From positions 62,001-126,000 of the forward strand of contig NZ_AP023396.1 in assembly GCF_014466955.1 (NCBI RefSeq): a DNA stretch of 64,000 nt, read 5' to 3'. The notes below the pieces were generated by a model. The model was not told the origin of the DNA and ran no database searches. It saw only the letters and a list, made by a program, of their open reading frames with translations. This stretch comes from Nocardia wallacei (GTDB lineage: Bacteria > Actinomycetota > Actinomycetes > Mycobacteriales > Mycobacteriaceae). The stretch's first letter is position 1. Every line of letters begins with the position of its first letter. Positions 1 to 9,293 of the stretch are shown here, in pieces. A program made the translations under genes and the position numbers.

Positions 1-573
1 GGCGGCCACCTGGTGGTGCGGCCCCCGCTGAACGCACCCGCGCAGTTCGTCGCGGAGCAGAACATCATCGCGGGCAACGTGATCCTGTTCGGCGCCACCA
101 GCGGTGAGGCGCTGATCCGCGGGGTGGTCGGAGAGCGGTTCGCGGTGCGCAACTCGGGCGCCACGGCGGTGGTCGAGGGCGTGGGCGACCACGGCTGCGA
201 GTACATGACCGGTGGCCGGGTGGTCATCCTCGGCGAGACCGGCCGCAACTTCGGCGCCGGCATGTCGGGTGGCATCGCCTTCGTCTACGACCCGGAGGGC
301 AAGTTCGGCGACCGGTTGAACCCCGAGCAGGCCGACGCGGTCGAGGCGCTGTCGGGCGACGACTTCACATGGCTGCGCGACATCATCACCCGGCACCGCG
401 ACGAGACCGGATCGGCCGTCGCGGAGCGGATTCTGGGTGACTGGTCGCAGCAGGTGAACCACTTCGTGAAGGTTATGCCGCGCGACTACAAGAAGGTACT
501 GCTGGCTATCTCCGAGGCTGAGAAGGCCGGCCGGAATGTGGACGAGGCAATCATGGAGGCCGCCCGTGGCTGA
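1..573 (+). CDS. gltB: Glutamate synthase large subunit, C-terminal end (partial)
   Basis: This is the last 190 codons of a gene that begins before the window; the frame is open from base 1. The fragment carries the glycine-rich parallel beta-helix (GXGXG) domain typical of the GltB C-terminus, with runs such as [30 protein letters not shown] and [11 protein letters not shown]. In the family this subunit forms glutamate from 2-oxoglutarate and glutamine-derived ammonia, using electrons passed from GltD. gltD follows 59 nt downstream on the same strand, so the two are very probably co-transcribed. The stop is TGA at 571-573. Only the 5' truncation by the window edge is unusual. Confidence 0.95.
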   Translation, partial: GGHLVVRPPLNAPAQFVAEQNIIAGNVILFGATSGEALIRGVVGERFAVRNSGATAVVEGVGDHGCEYMTGGRVVILGETGRNFGAGMSGGIAFVYDPEGKFGDRLNPEQADAVEALSGDDFTWLRDIITRHRDETGSAVAERILGDWSQQVNHFVKVMPRDYKKVLLAISEAEKAGRNVDEAIMEAARG

Positions 574-632
574 GATGAGACGCACCGGATTTGTTGGGTG
601 CGCCGGACAGGCGCGGAGGTCAGAGGCCGTTC

Positions 633-2102
633 ATGGGTGACGCACAAGGATTTCTGAAGCACACGAAGCGGGAGCTGCCCAAGCGGCGGCCGGTTCCGTT
701 GCGGCTGATGGACTGGAAAGAGGTCTACGAGGAGGGTTTCCCGCACGAGACCCTGCAGACCCAGGCCAGCCGCTGCATGGACTGCGGAATCCCGTTCTGC
801 CACAACGGGTGCCCGCTGGGCAACCTGATCCCCGAGTGGAACGACCTGGTGTACCGGGGCAACTGGCGCGAGGGCATCGACCGCCTGCACGCCACCAACA
901 ACTTCCCGGAGTTCACCGGGCGGCTGTGCCCGGCGCCGTGCGAGGCCTCGTGCGTGCTCGGCATCAACCAGGACCCGGTGACCATCAAGCAGGTCGAGGT
1001 CGAACTCATCGAGAACGCCTTCGACGAGGGCTGGGTGGCCCCGGTGTATCCGACCCGGCTGACCGGGAGGAAGGTCGCCGTGGTGGGCTCGGGTCCGGCC
1101 GGTCTGGCCGCGGCCCAGCAGCTCACCCGGGCCGGGCACACGGTGACGGTGTTCGAACGCGACGACCGCATCGGCGGCCTGCTGCGCTACGGCATCCCGG
1201 AATTCAAGATGGAGAAGCGCTTCATCGACCGCCGCCTGGCGCAGATGGAGGCCGAGGGCACGGTCTTCAAGGCCGGTGTGAACGTGGGCGTGGACATCAC
1301 CGCCGCGCAGCTGCGCGAGAAGTTCGACGCGGTGGTGCTCGCCGGCGGGTCGACCATCGCCCGCGATCTGCCGATCCCGGGCCGGGATCTGGACGGCATC
1401 CATCAGGCGATGGAATTCCTGCCGCTGGCCAACCGCGTGCAGCTGGGTGATCCGATCACCGACGCGGACGGCCTGCCGCCGATCAACGCCAAGGGCAAGA
1501 AGGTCGTCATCATCGGCGGCGGCGACACCGGCGCCGACTGCCTGGGCACCTCGCACCGGCAGGGCGCGGCCAGCGTGCACCAGTTCGAGATCATGCCGCG
1601 GCCGCCGGAGGAGCGCGCCGATTCCACGCCGTGGCCGACCTATCCGCTGATGTACCGGGTCTCCTCGGCGCACGAAGAAGGCGGCGAGCGGGTGTACTCG
1701 GTGAACACCGAGCGCTTCGTCGGGGAGGACGGTAAGGTCACCGCGCTGCAGGCGCACGAGGTGCAAATGGTCAACGGCCGCTTCGAGAAGATCGAGGGCT
1801 CCGACTTCACCCTGGAGGCCGATCTGGTGCTGCTGGCCATGGGCTTCACCGGGCCGCAGAAGCACGGTCTGCTCGAGGACCTGGGCGTCGGCTACGACCA
1901 GCGCGGCAATGTCAAGCGCGACAACGACTTCCAGACCACGGTCCCCGGCGTGTTCGCCGCCGGTGACATGGGCCGCGGCCAGTCGCTGATCGTATGGGCC
2001 ATCGCCGAGGGCCGGGCCGCCGCGTCGGCGGTGGACAGGTTCCTCGAGGGTGACACGGCGCTGCCGTCGCCGATCGCGCCGACGACGGTCGCCCAGCGCT
2101 AG
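633..2102 (+). CDS. gltD: Glutamate synthase small subunit (NADPH, FAD/Fe-S)
   Basis: 489-aa beta subunit of glutamate synthase, which takes electrons from NADPH through FAD and Fe-S clusters to GltB. The N-terminal cysteine clusters are visible ([19 protein letters not shown], then [14 protein letters not shown]). A FAD Rossmann motif follows ([17 protein letters not shown]), then a second dinucleotide fold ([15 protein letters not shown]) and the C-terminal FAD motif [22 protein letters not shown]. The ATG at 633 was chosen over an in-frame start at 591 because GltD proteins begin with an [24 protein letters not shown] sequence and the extra 14 residues look like leader. A strong hairpin terminator lies 17 nt after the stop. 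Length and motifs are typical. Confidence 0.96.
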   Translation: MGDAQGFLKHTKRELPKRRPVPLRLMDWKEVYEEGFPHETLQTQASRCMDCGIPFCHNGCPLGNLIPEWNDLVYRGNWREGIDRLHATNNFPEFTGRLCPAPCEASCVLGINQDPVTIKQVEVELIENAFDEGWVAPVYPTRLTGRKVAVVGSGPAGLAAAQQLTRAGHTVTVFERDDRIGGLLRYGIPEFKMEKRFIDRRLAQMEAEGTVFKAGVNVGVDITAAQLREKFDAVVLAGGSTIARDLPIPGRDLDGIHQAMEFLPLANRVQLGDPITDADGLPPINAKGKKVVIIGGGDTGADCLGTSHRQGAASVHQFEIMPRPPEERADSTPWPTYPLMYRVSSAHEEGGERVYSVNTERFVGEDGKVTALQAHEVQMVNGRFEKIEGSDFTLEADLVLLAMGFTGPQKHGLLEDLGVGYDQRGNVKRDNDFQTTVPGVFAAGDMGRGQSLIVWAIAEGRAAASAVDRFLEGDTALPSPIAPTTVAQR

Positions 2103-2118
2103 CGAAGTGCCGGAACAC

Positions 2119-2148
2119 GTGCCCGCGGGTGTTGTCACCCGCGGGCAC
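2119..2148 (+). terminator. Hairpin terminator after gltD
   Basis: A perfect 13-bp stem (GTGCCCGCGGGTG with CACCCGCGGGCAC) closes a TTGT loop, 16 nt after the gltD stop. The following bases are only mildly T-rich (CTTCGTCTGTTC), as is usual for actinobacterial terminators. It would end the gltBD transcript. Confidence 0.85.
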
Positions 2149-2274
2149 CTTCGTCTGTTCGGGGAAACTTCGACGGAAATCGGACGTGTTGGTGTGGCCG
2201 AATGGCACTTTGGGTAAGTGCCCTTTATTCTTAGCAGCGGTGCGCCGCCGAACGGGCCGAGAGGTCTGTTTCCA

Positions 2275-2294
2275 TTGCTCGGGATAGTGAGCAA
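2275..2294. promoter_or_regulatory. Inverted repeat upstream of the cutinase gene
   Basis: TTGCTC and GAGCAA flank the 8-nt spacer GGGATAGT. It lies in the 315-bp gap between gltD and the cutinase gene, about 125 nt before the chosen start. It could be an operator or a small RNA hairpin; nothing in the sequence decides between them. Confidence 0.3.
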
Positions 2295-2340
2295 CTTCGG
2301 TTAGCCCGGTGTTTACCGTTTGGAAATTCGGTGGGGCCAC

Positions 2341-2372
2341 CATGATCGGCGAAGAGCATGATCGGCGAAGAG
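2341..2372. repeat. 16-bp perfect tandem duplication
   Basis: CATGATCGGCGAAGAG occurs twice in direct contact, 45 nt before the cutinase start. Each copy offers an ATG that is not needed for the signal peptide. It looks like a recent slippage duplication in the leader of the cutinase mRNA. Confidence 0.8.
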
Positions 2373-2417
2373 AACTCGGGATGTCCCCGTGCCGGGGCAG
2401 GCTTGAACTGGAGCGGT

Positions 2418-3341
2418 ATGCGGTTGAAGAAGTTGGTCGCGGCTGCGGGGGCAGCGGCAGCGGTGTTGTCTGGTGTCATGGTGTCCGGCGCCGCGCTCGG
2501 AACCGGCTCCGCCGCAGCGGATCCCGGGTGCCCGAGCCTGTACGTGGTCGCCATCCCGGGTACCTGGGAGACCGGTGAGCACAAGCCCGACGACATGACG
2601 GGTCCCGGCATGCTGGCCGGGGTGACGCGCGGTCTGCCGAGCAACACCGAAGTCGACTACGTCTCCTACTCGGCGACGGCCTTCCCGTGGGAGGGCGATG
2701 TCTACGGCGCTTCCAAGAAGCAGGCGATCGACGGCGCCCGCGGGCTGATCCACGATATGGCCGCCCGCTGTGCCGCCACCCGATACGCGATCGTCGGCTA
2801 CAGCCAGGGCGCCGACGCGGCGGGTGACCTCGCCGCCGAGATCGGTACCGGTCTCGGAGTGGTACCGCCGGACCGGATCTCGGGCGTCGGGCTGATCTCC
2901 GACCCGCGGCGTTCGCCGGCCGACGTGCAGGTCGGGCCGGTCGTCGGCGGCGCCGGCGCGAGCGGTCCGCGGCTCGGCGGATTCGGTTTCGTCAGCGACC
3001 GGGTCCGGACCATCTGCGCCGAGGGCGACCTGTACTGCTCGACCGCCGACACCGACTTCATCACTCGCTTCGCCGGTTTCCTGGCACAGGCGTCCGGCGC
3101 CACCGCGGCCAACATGTGGCGCTACCAGCTGGAGGCGGGCTCGATCATCGGCGACCTGATGGCGCACGGTGGCATCCCGACCCTGCAGGCGCAGCTGTCG
3201 GAGGATTCGAACAAGCAGCGGGTGACGCAGCTCGAGGACTTCTACGGGTCCGGCGCGCACACCTCCTACGGCAGCTACCGGGTCGGTGGCGGCCAGACCG
3301 CGGTCAGCTGGATGCACAACTGGATCGCCGGAATGGCGTGA
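2418..3341 (+). CDS. Secreted cutinase-family serine esterase
   Basis: 307-aa exported alpha/beta-hydrolase of the cutinase/Culp family, likely a lipase or esterase acting on lipids in or outside the envelope. The ATG at 2418 places MRLKK and a long hydrophobic Ala-rich segment at the N-terminus, with a probable cleavage site near GSAAADPG, so longer in-frame starts upstream are rejected. The nucleophile motif is GYSQG with Ser about residue 129. The Asp is in the disulfide-flanked ICAEGDLYC motif characteristic of cutinases, and the His is probably in GAHTSYG. The gene stands alone between two terminators. The physiological substrate cannot be read from the sequence. Confidence 0.88.
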   Translation: MRLKKLVAAAGAAAAVLSGVMVSGAALGTGSAAADPGCPSLYVVAIPGTWETGEHKPDDMTGPGMLAGVTRGLPSNTEVDYVSYSATAFPWEGDVYGASKKQAIDGARGLIHDMAARCAATRYAIVGYSQGADAAGDLAAEIGTGLGVVPPDRISGVGLISDPRRSPADVQVGPVVGGAGASGPRLGGFGFVSDRVRTICAEGDLYCSTADTDFITRFAGFLAQASGATAANMWRYQLEAGSIIGDLMAHGGIPTLQAQLSEDSNKQRVTQLEDFYGSGAHTSYGSYRVGGGQTAVSWMHNWIAGMA

Positions 3342-3391
3342 GCGTGGCCCGGCAACGGGTTTCGTGAACTTCGAGGGGGTTTCGTGAACGT

Positions 3392-3423
3392 CGAGGGCCG
3401 CTCCCCATGGGGAGCGGCCCTCG
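3392..3423. terminator. Bidirectional hairpin terminator
   Basis: This is a perfect 32-nt palindrome (CGAGGGCCGCTCCCCA and its complement). It lies between the plus-strand cutinase stop at 3341 and the minus-strand stop at 3461, so it can terminate transcription from both sides. Confidence 0.85.
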
Positions 3424-3460
3424 GTCGTCCCGGCGGACCGCGCATCGGACCGGGACGACG

Positions 3461-3796
3461 TCAGCCCGCCGAGCCGGTGGGCAGTTGCACGCCCGGCAAT
3501 GGGCTCGGGCGGGGGCTGTCGGGGCTGCGGTTGTCGCCGTCGGGGCGGAGGTTGTCGCCGTCGGGGCCGCGATGGTCGTTGTCGCCGCGGTGGTCCTGGT
3601 CGCCCGGCGGGCGCTGGCCGTCCGGCTGCCAGGCGATCGAGGTGGCGCTCGCGTCCGCCGCGGTGGTGGTGGCGAAGGCCGGGACGGCGACGGCCGTCAG
3701 GGAGACGGCGGCCAGGGCGCCGGCGGCGGCTACGCGGATCACCCGGCGGCGCGCGCGGGTCGGTTCGGTGGACGAGGTGTTCGCGGTGTTCGACAA
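3461..3796 (-). CDS. Small secreted Asp/Pro-rich protein (paralogue 1)
   Basis: 111-aa protein of unknown function. A TTG start at 3796 is preceded by AAAGGG with a 6-nt gap. The N-terminus is Arg-rich (TRARRRVIRVA) and followed by a hydrophobic core ending AVAVPAFATTT, a typical signal peptide. The mature part is short, hydrophilic and low-complexity, with DGDNLRPDGDN-type repeats and a C-terminal LPTGSAG. The gene at 3993-4277 has the same plan: the same SD/TTG arrangement, a closely similar signal peptide (VAVAGALAAVP against VAAAGALAAVS) and a C-terminal LPPTGSFG. Each has its own terminator and the same upstream direct repeat. No enzyme motif is present. The DG/GD-rich mature part could bind metal, but that is conjecture. 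Confidence 0.7.
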   Translation of the reverse strand: MSNTANTSSTEPTRARRRVIRVAAAGALAAVSLTAVAVPAFATTTAADASATSIAWQPDGQRPPGDQDHRGDNDHRGPDGDNLRPDGDNRSPDSPRPSPLPGVQLPTGSAG

Positions 3797-3888
3797 CGCA
3801 ATCCCTTTCTGTCGGAAGGTGAATCGCCGCGGTCGGCGTTCACGGTTCCCATACAAGTCGCGGTTGCTGGGACGGGATTGCGACCCAC

Positions 3889-3905
3889 CTGGCAACCGTC
3901 TGGGA
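3889..3905 (-). promoter_or_regulatory. Tandem 11-bp direct repeat, probable response-regulator operator (site 1)
   Basis: On the minus strand it reads TCCCAG-N5-TGCCAG, two half-sites one helical turn (11 bp) apart. It lies 93 nt upstream of the TTG start of paralogue 1. The same arrangement recurs upstream of paralogue 2 at 4373-4389. Direct half-sites with 11-bp period are the known binding mode of OmpR-family response regulators, but the regulator is not in this window. Confidence 0.5.
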
Positions 3906-3942
3906 ACGACGAGACGGGCGGCCGAGGCGTGCCGATGACGCG

Positions 3943-3974
3943 ACGAGGGCCACTCCATGGGGAGTGGCCCTCGT
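3943..3974. terminator. Hairpin terminator of paralogue 2
   Basis: A 14-bp perfect stem (ACGAGGGCCACTCC with GGAGTGGCCCTCGT) has an ATGG loop. It is placed 19 nt after the stop of the minus-strand gene at 3993. It also closely resembles the palindrome at 3392-3423, so gene plus terminator seem to have duplicated together. Confidence 0.8.
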
Positions 3975-3992
3975 GGCGAATCTGTTCGGTGG

Positions 3993-4277
3993 TCAGCCGA
4001 AGGAGCCGGTCGGCGGCAGCTGCGGGCCGTCCGGGCCGCGGTGGAACGGGCCGGGACCGCCGGGTCCGGGTCGGCCCGGCCCGTCGCCCGGTCCGTGGTG
4101 GTGGCGATGGTGGTCGCCGTCGCCGTGGCGCTGCGGCCAGTCGACGTCGCCCGCCGCGGGTGCGTCGGCGAAGGCGGGGACGGCGACCGCGGCGATCGGC
4201 ACCGCAGCCAGCGCACCGGCGACGGCTACCCGGGCGACGGTGCGCCGGGAACGGGTTGACTTCCTGGTTGAGAGCAA
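3993..4277 (-). CDS. Small secreted His/Gly/Pro-rich protein (paralogue 2)
   Basis: 94-aa protein of unknown function, paralogous to the gene at 3461-3796. The TTG start at 4277 follows AAAGGC with the same 6-nt gap as its paralogue. The signal peptide runs through VARVAVAGALAAVPIAAVAVPAFADAP. The mature region has a His/Asp cluster (RHGDGDHHRHHHG) followed by a Gly/Pro tract, which could bind divalent metal; this is inferred from composition only. It is flanked by its own terminator and its own copy of the 11-bp direct repeat. A longer in-frame start at 4319 is possible but would bury the ribosome binding site and signal peptide. Confidence 0.68.
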   Translation of the reverse strand: MLSTRKSTRSRRTVARVAVAGALAAVPIAAVAVPAFADAPAAGDVDWPQRHGDGDHHRHHHGPGDGPGRPGPGGPGPFHRGPDGPQLPPTGSFG

Positions 4278-4372
4278 CGGAATGCCTTTCTCTGGGAACA
4301 CGAGCCGCCACGAGCGCACGGCCCACGAATTCCCATCGAACGTTTCGTTGCTGAGATCGTAATCCGATCCGA

Positions 4373-4389
4373 CTGGTAGTTTCCTGGGA
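4373..4389 (-). promoter_or_regulatory. Tandem 11-bp direct repeat, probable response-regulator operator (site 2)
   Basis: The minus strand reads TCCCAG-N5-TACCAG, 96 nt upstream of the TTG start of paralogue 2. The geometry and core match site 1 (93 nt upstream there). The two leaders otherwise differ, so the repeat looks selected. Confidence 0.5.
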
Positions 4390-4392
4390 GTT

Positions 4393-5025
4393 TCAGGCCC
4401 CGCCGGTGAGGTTGCGCGGCAGCAGATCCCAGACGTGCCCGTTCTCGTTGACGGTCGCCGCGGTGCGGGTGCCCGTGCGCGAATACAGGATTCGGGTGAT
4501 CGAGCAGTAGTCGATCGGGAAGGTCAGCGGGCGTTCCATGCTCAGCACATCCTGCAGCAGCACGTTGATCACGCCGCCGTGTGCGAAGACGACCACGGTG
4601 TCGGAGCGGTCGGCGGCCGAGACGATCCGCTCGACCGACCCCAGCACCCGGCCGATGAACGCCGGGCCGTCGATCTGTTCGGGCAGGTGGCCGGATTTGA
4701 TGCGGTCGTAGGTGGCCTGAAATTCCCGGCGCGCGTCCTCGATCGGGATGTACACGGGCAGGTCGCGGTCGTACTCGGCGAGATCGTCGATGGTCTCGAC
4801 CGGCAGGCCGAGCTTCTCCGCGGCGGGGACGGCCGTCGCCCGGGCGCGGCGCTGCGGGCTGCTGATCACCCGGGCGATGCGGTGCGGCCCGCCCTCCATC
4901 CGGGCCAGCACGGCCGGCACCCGCGCCGCCTGCTCGGCGCCCAACTCCGTGAGTTCCGGGTCGGCCGGACCGGAGGTGGTGAACACCCGCTCCGGCTGGG
5001 CATGACGTACGAGAACAAGCTGCAC
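4393..5025 (-). CDS. Histidine phosphatase superfamily protein
   Basis: 210-aa enzyme of the phosphoglycerate-mutase-like phosphatase family. The phosphohistidine motif is at the very N-terminus (LVLVRHAQPE), with SSPQRRARATA and a second catalytic His in FAHGGVINVL. These support a phosphatase; the substrate is not evident. The GTG at 5025 puts the RHA motif in its usual place (residue 8). It is preceded by AGGACGG, and also by a -10-like CAGAGT seven nt upstream, so it may be leaderless. The upstream neighbour lysX is 69 nt away on the same strand. Confidence 0.82.
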   Translation of the reverse strand: MQLVLVRHAQPERVFTTSGPADPELTELGAEQAARVPAVLARMEGGPHRIARVISSPQRRARATAVPAAEKLGLPVETIDDLAEYDRDLPVYIPIEDARREFQATYDRIKSGHLPEQIDGPAFIGRVLGSVERIVSAADRSDTVVVFAHGGVINVLLQDVLSMERPLTFPIDYCSITRILYSRTGTRTAATVNENGHVWDLLPRNLTGGA

Positions 5026-5094
5026 CCGTCCTACTCTGCCGTACCGCGAGCTCGGCGGGCACCCGGGCTCGGCGGTACGGGGATGGTCTCGCAC

Positions 5095-8000
5095 TCAGGT
5101 GCGCGGCTTCACCAGGGGGAAGGGCAGGGTCTCGCGAATGCTGCGGCCGGTGATCAGCATGACCACGCGGTCCACGCCGACGCCGAGGCCGCCGGTCGGT
5201 GGCATGGCGAATTCCAGCGCCTGCAGGAAGTCCTCGTCCAGTTCCATCGCCTCGGGGTCGCCGCCGGCGGCCAGCAGCGACTGCTCGGTGAGGCGGCGGC
5301 GCTGCTCGATCGGATCGGTCAGCTCGCTGTAGGCGGTGCCCAGTTCCACACCCCACGCCACCAGGTCCCAGCGCTCGGCCACACCCGGGATGTTGCGGTG
5401 CGCGCGGGTCAGCGGCGACACCGAGGTGGGGAAGTCGATGTAGAAGGTGGGTTCCTCGGTGCGGTCCTCCACCAGGTGCTCGTACATCTCCAGTACGAGT
5501 TGCCCGGCGTCCCAGCCGAATTGGTACGGCACGTCGGCCTTGTCGCACAGCGTGCGCAGCCGTTCTACGTCGGTGTCGGGGCCGATGGTCTCGCCGATGG
5601 CCGCCGAGATGGCCCCGTGCACGGTCTTGACCGGCCAGTCGCCGGAGATGTCCACCGCGGTCAGGGCGCCGTCCGGCCCCGGCCGCAGTGCGACGCATCT
5701 GCCGTTGGCGGCCACCGCCGCCTCCTGGATCAGCTGGCGGCAGGCGTGCATCATCCGCTCGTAATCGCTGTGCGCCTCATAGGCTTCCAGGATGGTGAAC
5801 TCCGGGTTGTGGCTGAAGTCCACGCCCTCGTTGCGGAACACCCGGCCCAGTTCGAACACCTTCTCCATGCCGCCGACGCACAGCCGCTTCAGGTACAGCT
5901 CCGGCGCGATGCGCAGATACAGGTCGAGGTCGTAGGCGTTGATGTGGGTGGTGAACGGTGCGGCGTTGGCGCCGCCGTGCACCTGCTGCAGCACCGGCGT
6001 CTCGACCTCGAGAAAACCCCAGCGGTGCAACGTGTCCCGCAGCGACCGCACCACCGCGCTGCGCTTGGCCAGCACCTCGCGGGCCTCGGTGTTGACCGCC
6101 ATGTCGACGTAGCGGCGGCGTACCCGCGCCTCCGGGTCGGCGAGACCCTTCCACTTGTCCGGCAGCGGATGCAGGCACTTGCCGATCATCCGCCAGTCCT
6201 GCGCCAGTAGCGACAGTTCGCCGCGGCGGCTGTGCCCGACCTGGCCGCTGACCTCGATCAGGTCGCCGAGATCGAAGTACTGGTCGAAATCGGCGGCCCG
6301 GTCGGCGCCCACCCGGCCGCGATCGATGACCAGCTGGATGTCGTCGGACCAGTCGCGCAGCACCGCGAAGATGACCCCGCCGTAGTCGCGAATCCGCAAC
6401 AGCCGCCCGCACACTCGCACCGTGGTGCCCTTGGGGGAGCGTCGCGCCGCCGCCACGGTGTGGGTCGGGGGATAGGCGACCGGATAGACGTCCACGCCCG
6501 CGGTCTCGAGCCGCTGCACCTTGTCCATCCGCACGCGGACCTGTTCGGGCCGCCGCGCGGCGGCCTGCCCGAGTTCGGCCGGCGGGAGTTCGGGCGGGCT
6601 GCCGTCGGCGTGCAGGCCGGTGACCACCGGCGGCACCGCCGAGTGTAAGCCGGTGTGCGCCATGGCATCCGGTTGCTTGCCGAACCGCGGCAGGAAACCC
6701 TCGGCCAGCGCACTGGCCATCGCGACGCGGGGCAACTGGCGGCGGTCCTCGAACAGGAAGAACCGCGGCACCCACTGCGGCTGGTATTTCACATTGGACC
6801 GGTACAGTGCCTCCAGCTGCCACCAGCGCGAGAAGAACATCAGCACGCTGCGCCACAGCCGTAGCACCGGCCCGGCGCCGATCCGGCCGCCCTCCTCGAA
6901 CACCGAGCGGAAGACCGCGAAATTCAGCGATATCCGGGTGATGCCGTACCGCGCCGAACCCAGGGCCAGCTGCGAGATCATCAGTTCCATGACCCCGTTG
7001 GGGCCCTTGGGATCACGTCGCATCACATCCAGCGACACCCCCGTGCGCCCCCACGGCACCAGCGACAGCAGGCCCCACACCCGGCCCTGTTTGTCGACCG
7101 CCTCGACCAGCAGGCAGCAGCCGTCCAGCGGATCGCCGAGGCGGCCCAGCGCCATCGAGAAACCACGTTCGGTCTCGGTGTCGCGCCAGGCGTCGGCGCG
7201 CGAGATCAGCTGCTCGGTCTCGTCGGGCGTGAGTTCGCCGTGGCGGCGGATCCGCACCGCGAAACCCTGTTTCAGCAGCCGGTTTCCGGCCTGGCGGACC
7301 TGCTTCATCTCCGGTCCGGCCAGCGAGAACGTGCGGGTGTCGAGAATGGCCTCGTCGCCCAGGCGCAGGGCAGACAGTCCCGCGCGCCGATAGGCGGTGG
7401 CGCCCTGTTCGCTCGCGCCCATCACCGCGGGCGCCCAGCCGTACTGGTCGGCCAGCCGCAGCCAGGCGTCGATCGCCTGCGGCCAGGCCTCGCGGACCCC
7501 GATCGGATCGCCGGAGGCCAGGCAGACGCCCAGCTCCACGCGGTAGGTGAGGGCCGCCTTGCCGCTCGGCGCGAACACCACCGCCTTGTCGCGGCGAGTG
7601 GCGAAGTAGCCCAGCGAATCCTCCACGTCCGACCGTTCCAGCAGCCCGCGCAGCGCCGATTCGTCCGGCCCGGTCATCGCGTTCTCGGCGCGCTGCGAGC
7701 GGAACAGCACGACGACCGCGGCCATCAGGGCGAGGAAGCCGAAGAAGCCGAGCAGCAGGTTGACCAGATGCGGCGGATGACCGTCGAAATTGTCGTTGCT
7801 GACCAGGATCGTCGCCGTCACCCGGGAGACCGCCCACAGCGGGCGTTCGGCGCCGCGCGGCAGGCTGCCGGGGAACAGTTCCACCAGGCCCCAGCCGACC
7901 AGGCAGCCGACGGCGAGCCCGCCGGCCAGTACGCCCAGTGCCCGCCACGCCGCGCCGCGCCGCACGTGGGTGTAGAACTCCGACCAGGCGGCGATCAGCA

Positions 8001-8415
8001 GGCCGATCACCAGGGCGTGCACGATCAGCGCGACGAGGTCGTGGATATTGCCCTCGTCGGCGAATCCGAGCGCGTTGGCCAGCGCCAGCAGCGCCATGTA
8101 CACGACCAGCAGCCACCACGCGACCCGCTTGCGGCTGGCGGTGGCGCCGGCCAGCAGACCGATGATCAGTGCCCACACCAGGCTGGTGTCGGGGGCGTCG
8201 AAATAGTAGGCGTCGAGATAGCGGCGCGGGACCTGGGTGATGAAACGCAGGCCGGGGGAGATGCTCCACAGACCGCACAGGACGGCGAACACGCCCAGGA
8301 CGAGCCCGACGATATGGGGCACCTCGCGCAACCGCCCGTGCCCGCGATGCGGCACCTCCGGCGACCGTGGTCTGTGCTCGGTGTCCTGGTGTTGCCGGTC
8401 CTGCGTCGAAGTCAC
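5095..8415 (-). CDS. lysX: Bifunctional lysylphosphatidylglycerol synthase / lysine-tRNA ligase LysX
   Basis: About 1106-aa two-domain protein. The N-terminal half has several membrane helices ([18 protein letters not shown] and others). It is followed by the cytosolic MprF-type acyltransferase domain ([40 protein letters not shown]). The C-terminal third is a class II LysRS with an OB-fold, motif 2 ([16 protein letters not shown]) and motif 3 ([17 protein letters not shown]). In mycobacteria LysX charges tRNA-Lys and transfers lysine to phosphatidylglycerol, giving resistance to cationic peptides. The GTG at 8415 is preferred over an ATG at 8466 because CACACT sits six nt upstream; the start is uncertain. 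Confidence 0.95.
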   Translation of the reverse strand: MTSTQDRQHQDTEHRPRSPEVPHRGHGRLREVPHIVGLVLGVFAVLCGLWSISPGLRFITQVPRRYLDAYYFDAPDTSLVWALIIGLLAGATASRKRVAWWLLVVYMALLALANALGFADEGNIHDLVALIVHALVIGLLIAAWSEFYTHVRRGAAWRALGVLAGGLAVGCLVGWGLVELFPGSLPRGAERPLWAVSRVTATILVSNDNFDGHPPHLVNLLLGFFGFLALMAAVVVLFRSQRAENAMTGPDESALRGLLERSDVEDSLGYFATRRDKAVVFAPSGKAALTYRVELGVCLASGDPIGVREAWPQAIDAWLRLADQYGWAPAVMGASEQGATAYRRAGLSALRLGDEAILDTRTFSLAGPEMKQVRQAGNRLLKQGFAVRIRRHGELTPDETEQLISRADAWRDTETERGFSMALGRLGDPLDGCCLLVEAVDKQGRVWGLLSLVPWGRTGVSLDVMRRDPKGPNGVMELMISQLALGSARYGITRISLNFAVFRSVFEEGGRIGAGPVLRLWRSVLMFFSRWWQLEALYRSNVKYQPQWVPRFFLFEDRRQLPRVAMASALAEGFLPRFGKQPDAMAHTGLHSAVPPVVTGLHADGSPPELPPAELGQAAARRPEQVRVRMDKVQRLETAGVDVYPVAYPPTHTVAAARRSPKGTTVRVCGRLLRIRDYGGVIFAVLRDWSDDIQLVIDRGRVGADRAADFDQYFDLGDLIEVSGQVGHSRRGELSLLAQDWRMIGKCLHPLPDKWKGLADPEARVRRRYVDMAVNTEAREVLAKRSAVVRSLRDTLHRWGFLEVETPVLQQVHGGANAAPFTTHINAYDLDLYLRIAPELYLKRLCVGGMEKVFELGRVFRNEGVDFSHNPEFTILEAYEAHSDYERMMHACRQLIQEAAVAANGRCVALRPGPDGALTAVDISGDWPVKTVHGAISAAIGETIGPDTDVERLRTLCDKADVPYQFGWDAGQLVLEMYEHLVEDRTEEPTFYIDFPTSVSPLTRAHRNIPGVAERWDLVAWGVELGTAYSELTDPIEQRRRLTEQSLLAAGGDPEAMELDEDFLQALEFAMPPTGGLGVGVDRVVMLITGRSIRETLPFPLVKPRT

Positions 8416-8523
8416 CGAATCAGTGTGAATGTTGTCCGCGCTCGTGCACAGAACGTAGCCGGGCATGTCCGTGCCGTGAGCCCGGCGTGCGTCACACCGA
8501 TTCGGAAAGGTAATGATGTATGC

Positions 8524-8745
8524 ATGTCGGATCCAGTCGATGTGCCGATCGATGACGAAGTCATTCGGCTCGGACAGTTCCTCAAGCTGGCCAATCTCAT
8601 CGATACCGGCTCGGAGGCGAAGACGGTGATCGCCTCCGGCCTGGTTCGCGTCAACGACGAGGTCGAGTTACGCCGCGGGCGGCAGCTGTCCGCGGGCGAT
8701 GTGGTCGCACTGGCGGGTCACCAAGCCCGCGTGGTCAATTCCTGA
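8524..8745 (+). CDS. Small S4-domain RNA-binding protein
   Basis: 73-aa protein that is essentially a single S4 fold ([23 protein letters not shown], then [26 protein letters not shown]). S4 domains bind structured RNA, usually rRNA or tRNA; small free-standing versions of the YaaA/RqcP type act at the ribosome. ATG 8524 is in frame, and a GGAAAGG lies 13 nt upstream. Nearer ATGs at 8513 and 8516 are out of frame. It diverges from lysX and faces rraA across a hairpin. Its exact RNA target is unknown. Confidence 0.82.
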   Translation: MSDPVDVPIDDEVIRLGQFLKLANLIDTGSEAKTVIASGLVRVNDEVELRRGRQLSAGDVVALAGHQARVVNS

Positions 8746-8747
8746 CC

Positions 8748-8770
8748 CAACTGCGACAGTGGCGCAGTTG
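8748..8770. terminator. Shared hairpin terminator between convergent genes
   Basis: An 8-bp stem (CAACTGCG with CGCAGTTG) and a 7-nt loop fill the 28-bp gap between the S4 gene and rraA. It can serve both. Confidence 0.65.
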
Positions 8771-8773
8771 CGC

Positions 8774-9262
8774 TCACCCCTCCGCCCGGACCACGATGCC
8801 GTCGGCATCGCTGTAGAGCATCTCGCCCGGGACGAAGGTGACGCCGCCGAACTCGACGGGTACGTCGCGTTCGCCGGAACCGGTCTGGGTGCTCTTGCGC
8901 GGGTTGGTGCCCAGCGCCTTGACGCCGATGTCGAGGGTGCGCAGGATCGCCGAGTCGCGCACCGCGCCGTTGACCACGATGCCGGACCAGCCGTTGTCCA
9001 CGCCGCGTCCGGCGATGATGTCGCCGACCAGAGCGGTGTGCACACTGGCGCCGCCGTCGACCACCAGCACCCGGCCCGCGCCTGGTTCGCTCAGCGTCTG
9101 CTTGACCAGCAGGTTGTCCTGAAAGCAGCGAATGGTGACGATGCGCCCGGCGAAGGCCTCGCGGCCGCCGAACCGGGTGAACTGGGTATCGCAGCTGCGG
9201 ATGTCGGGGCCGATCTCGTCGGCCAGGTCGGCTGTGGCGACATGGTTTGCTGATTCGGTCAC
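8774..9262 (-). CDS. rraA: RraA-family protein (RNase E activity regulator or aldolase-like fold)
   Basis: 162-aa RraA-like protein. The full domain is present: [66 protein letters not shown] and a C-terminal YSDADGIVV. Proteobacterial RraA inhibits RNase E, but the fold is shared with HMG/CHA aldolases. The residues G-x-G-D-x-x-D needed for the aldolase are only partly matched here, so the biological role is open. The start is GTG at 9262, with CAAGCT seven nt upstream, consistent with a leaderless start. It is convergent with the S4 gene. Confidence 0.88.
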   Translation of the reverse strand: MTESANHVATADLADEIGPDIRSCDTQFTRFGGREAFAGRIVTIRCFQDNLLVKQTLSEPGAGRVLVVDGGASVHTALVGDIIAGRGVDNGWSGIVVNGAVRDSAILRTLDIGVKALGTNPRKSTQTGSGERDVPVEFGGVTFVPGEMLYSDADGIVVRAEG

Positions 9263-9293
9263 GGGTGCCAGCTTGCCACGGCCCGGCCGCCCG

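Noticed and set aside
486..2294. 602-aa open frame antisense to gltD
   Set aside because: It is the complement of a complete gltD with all motifs. The translation is Arg/His/Val-rich shadow sequence with no domain. High GC at third positions opens antisense frames.
3384..4354. Gly/Arg-rich plus-strand frames over the small secreted genes
   Set aside because: They run through both terminators and both operators and lack any start signal or signal peptide; the minus-strand genes have both.
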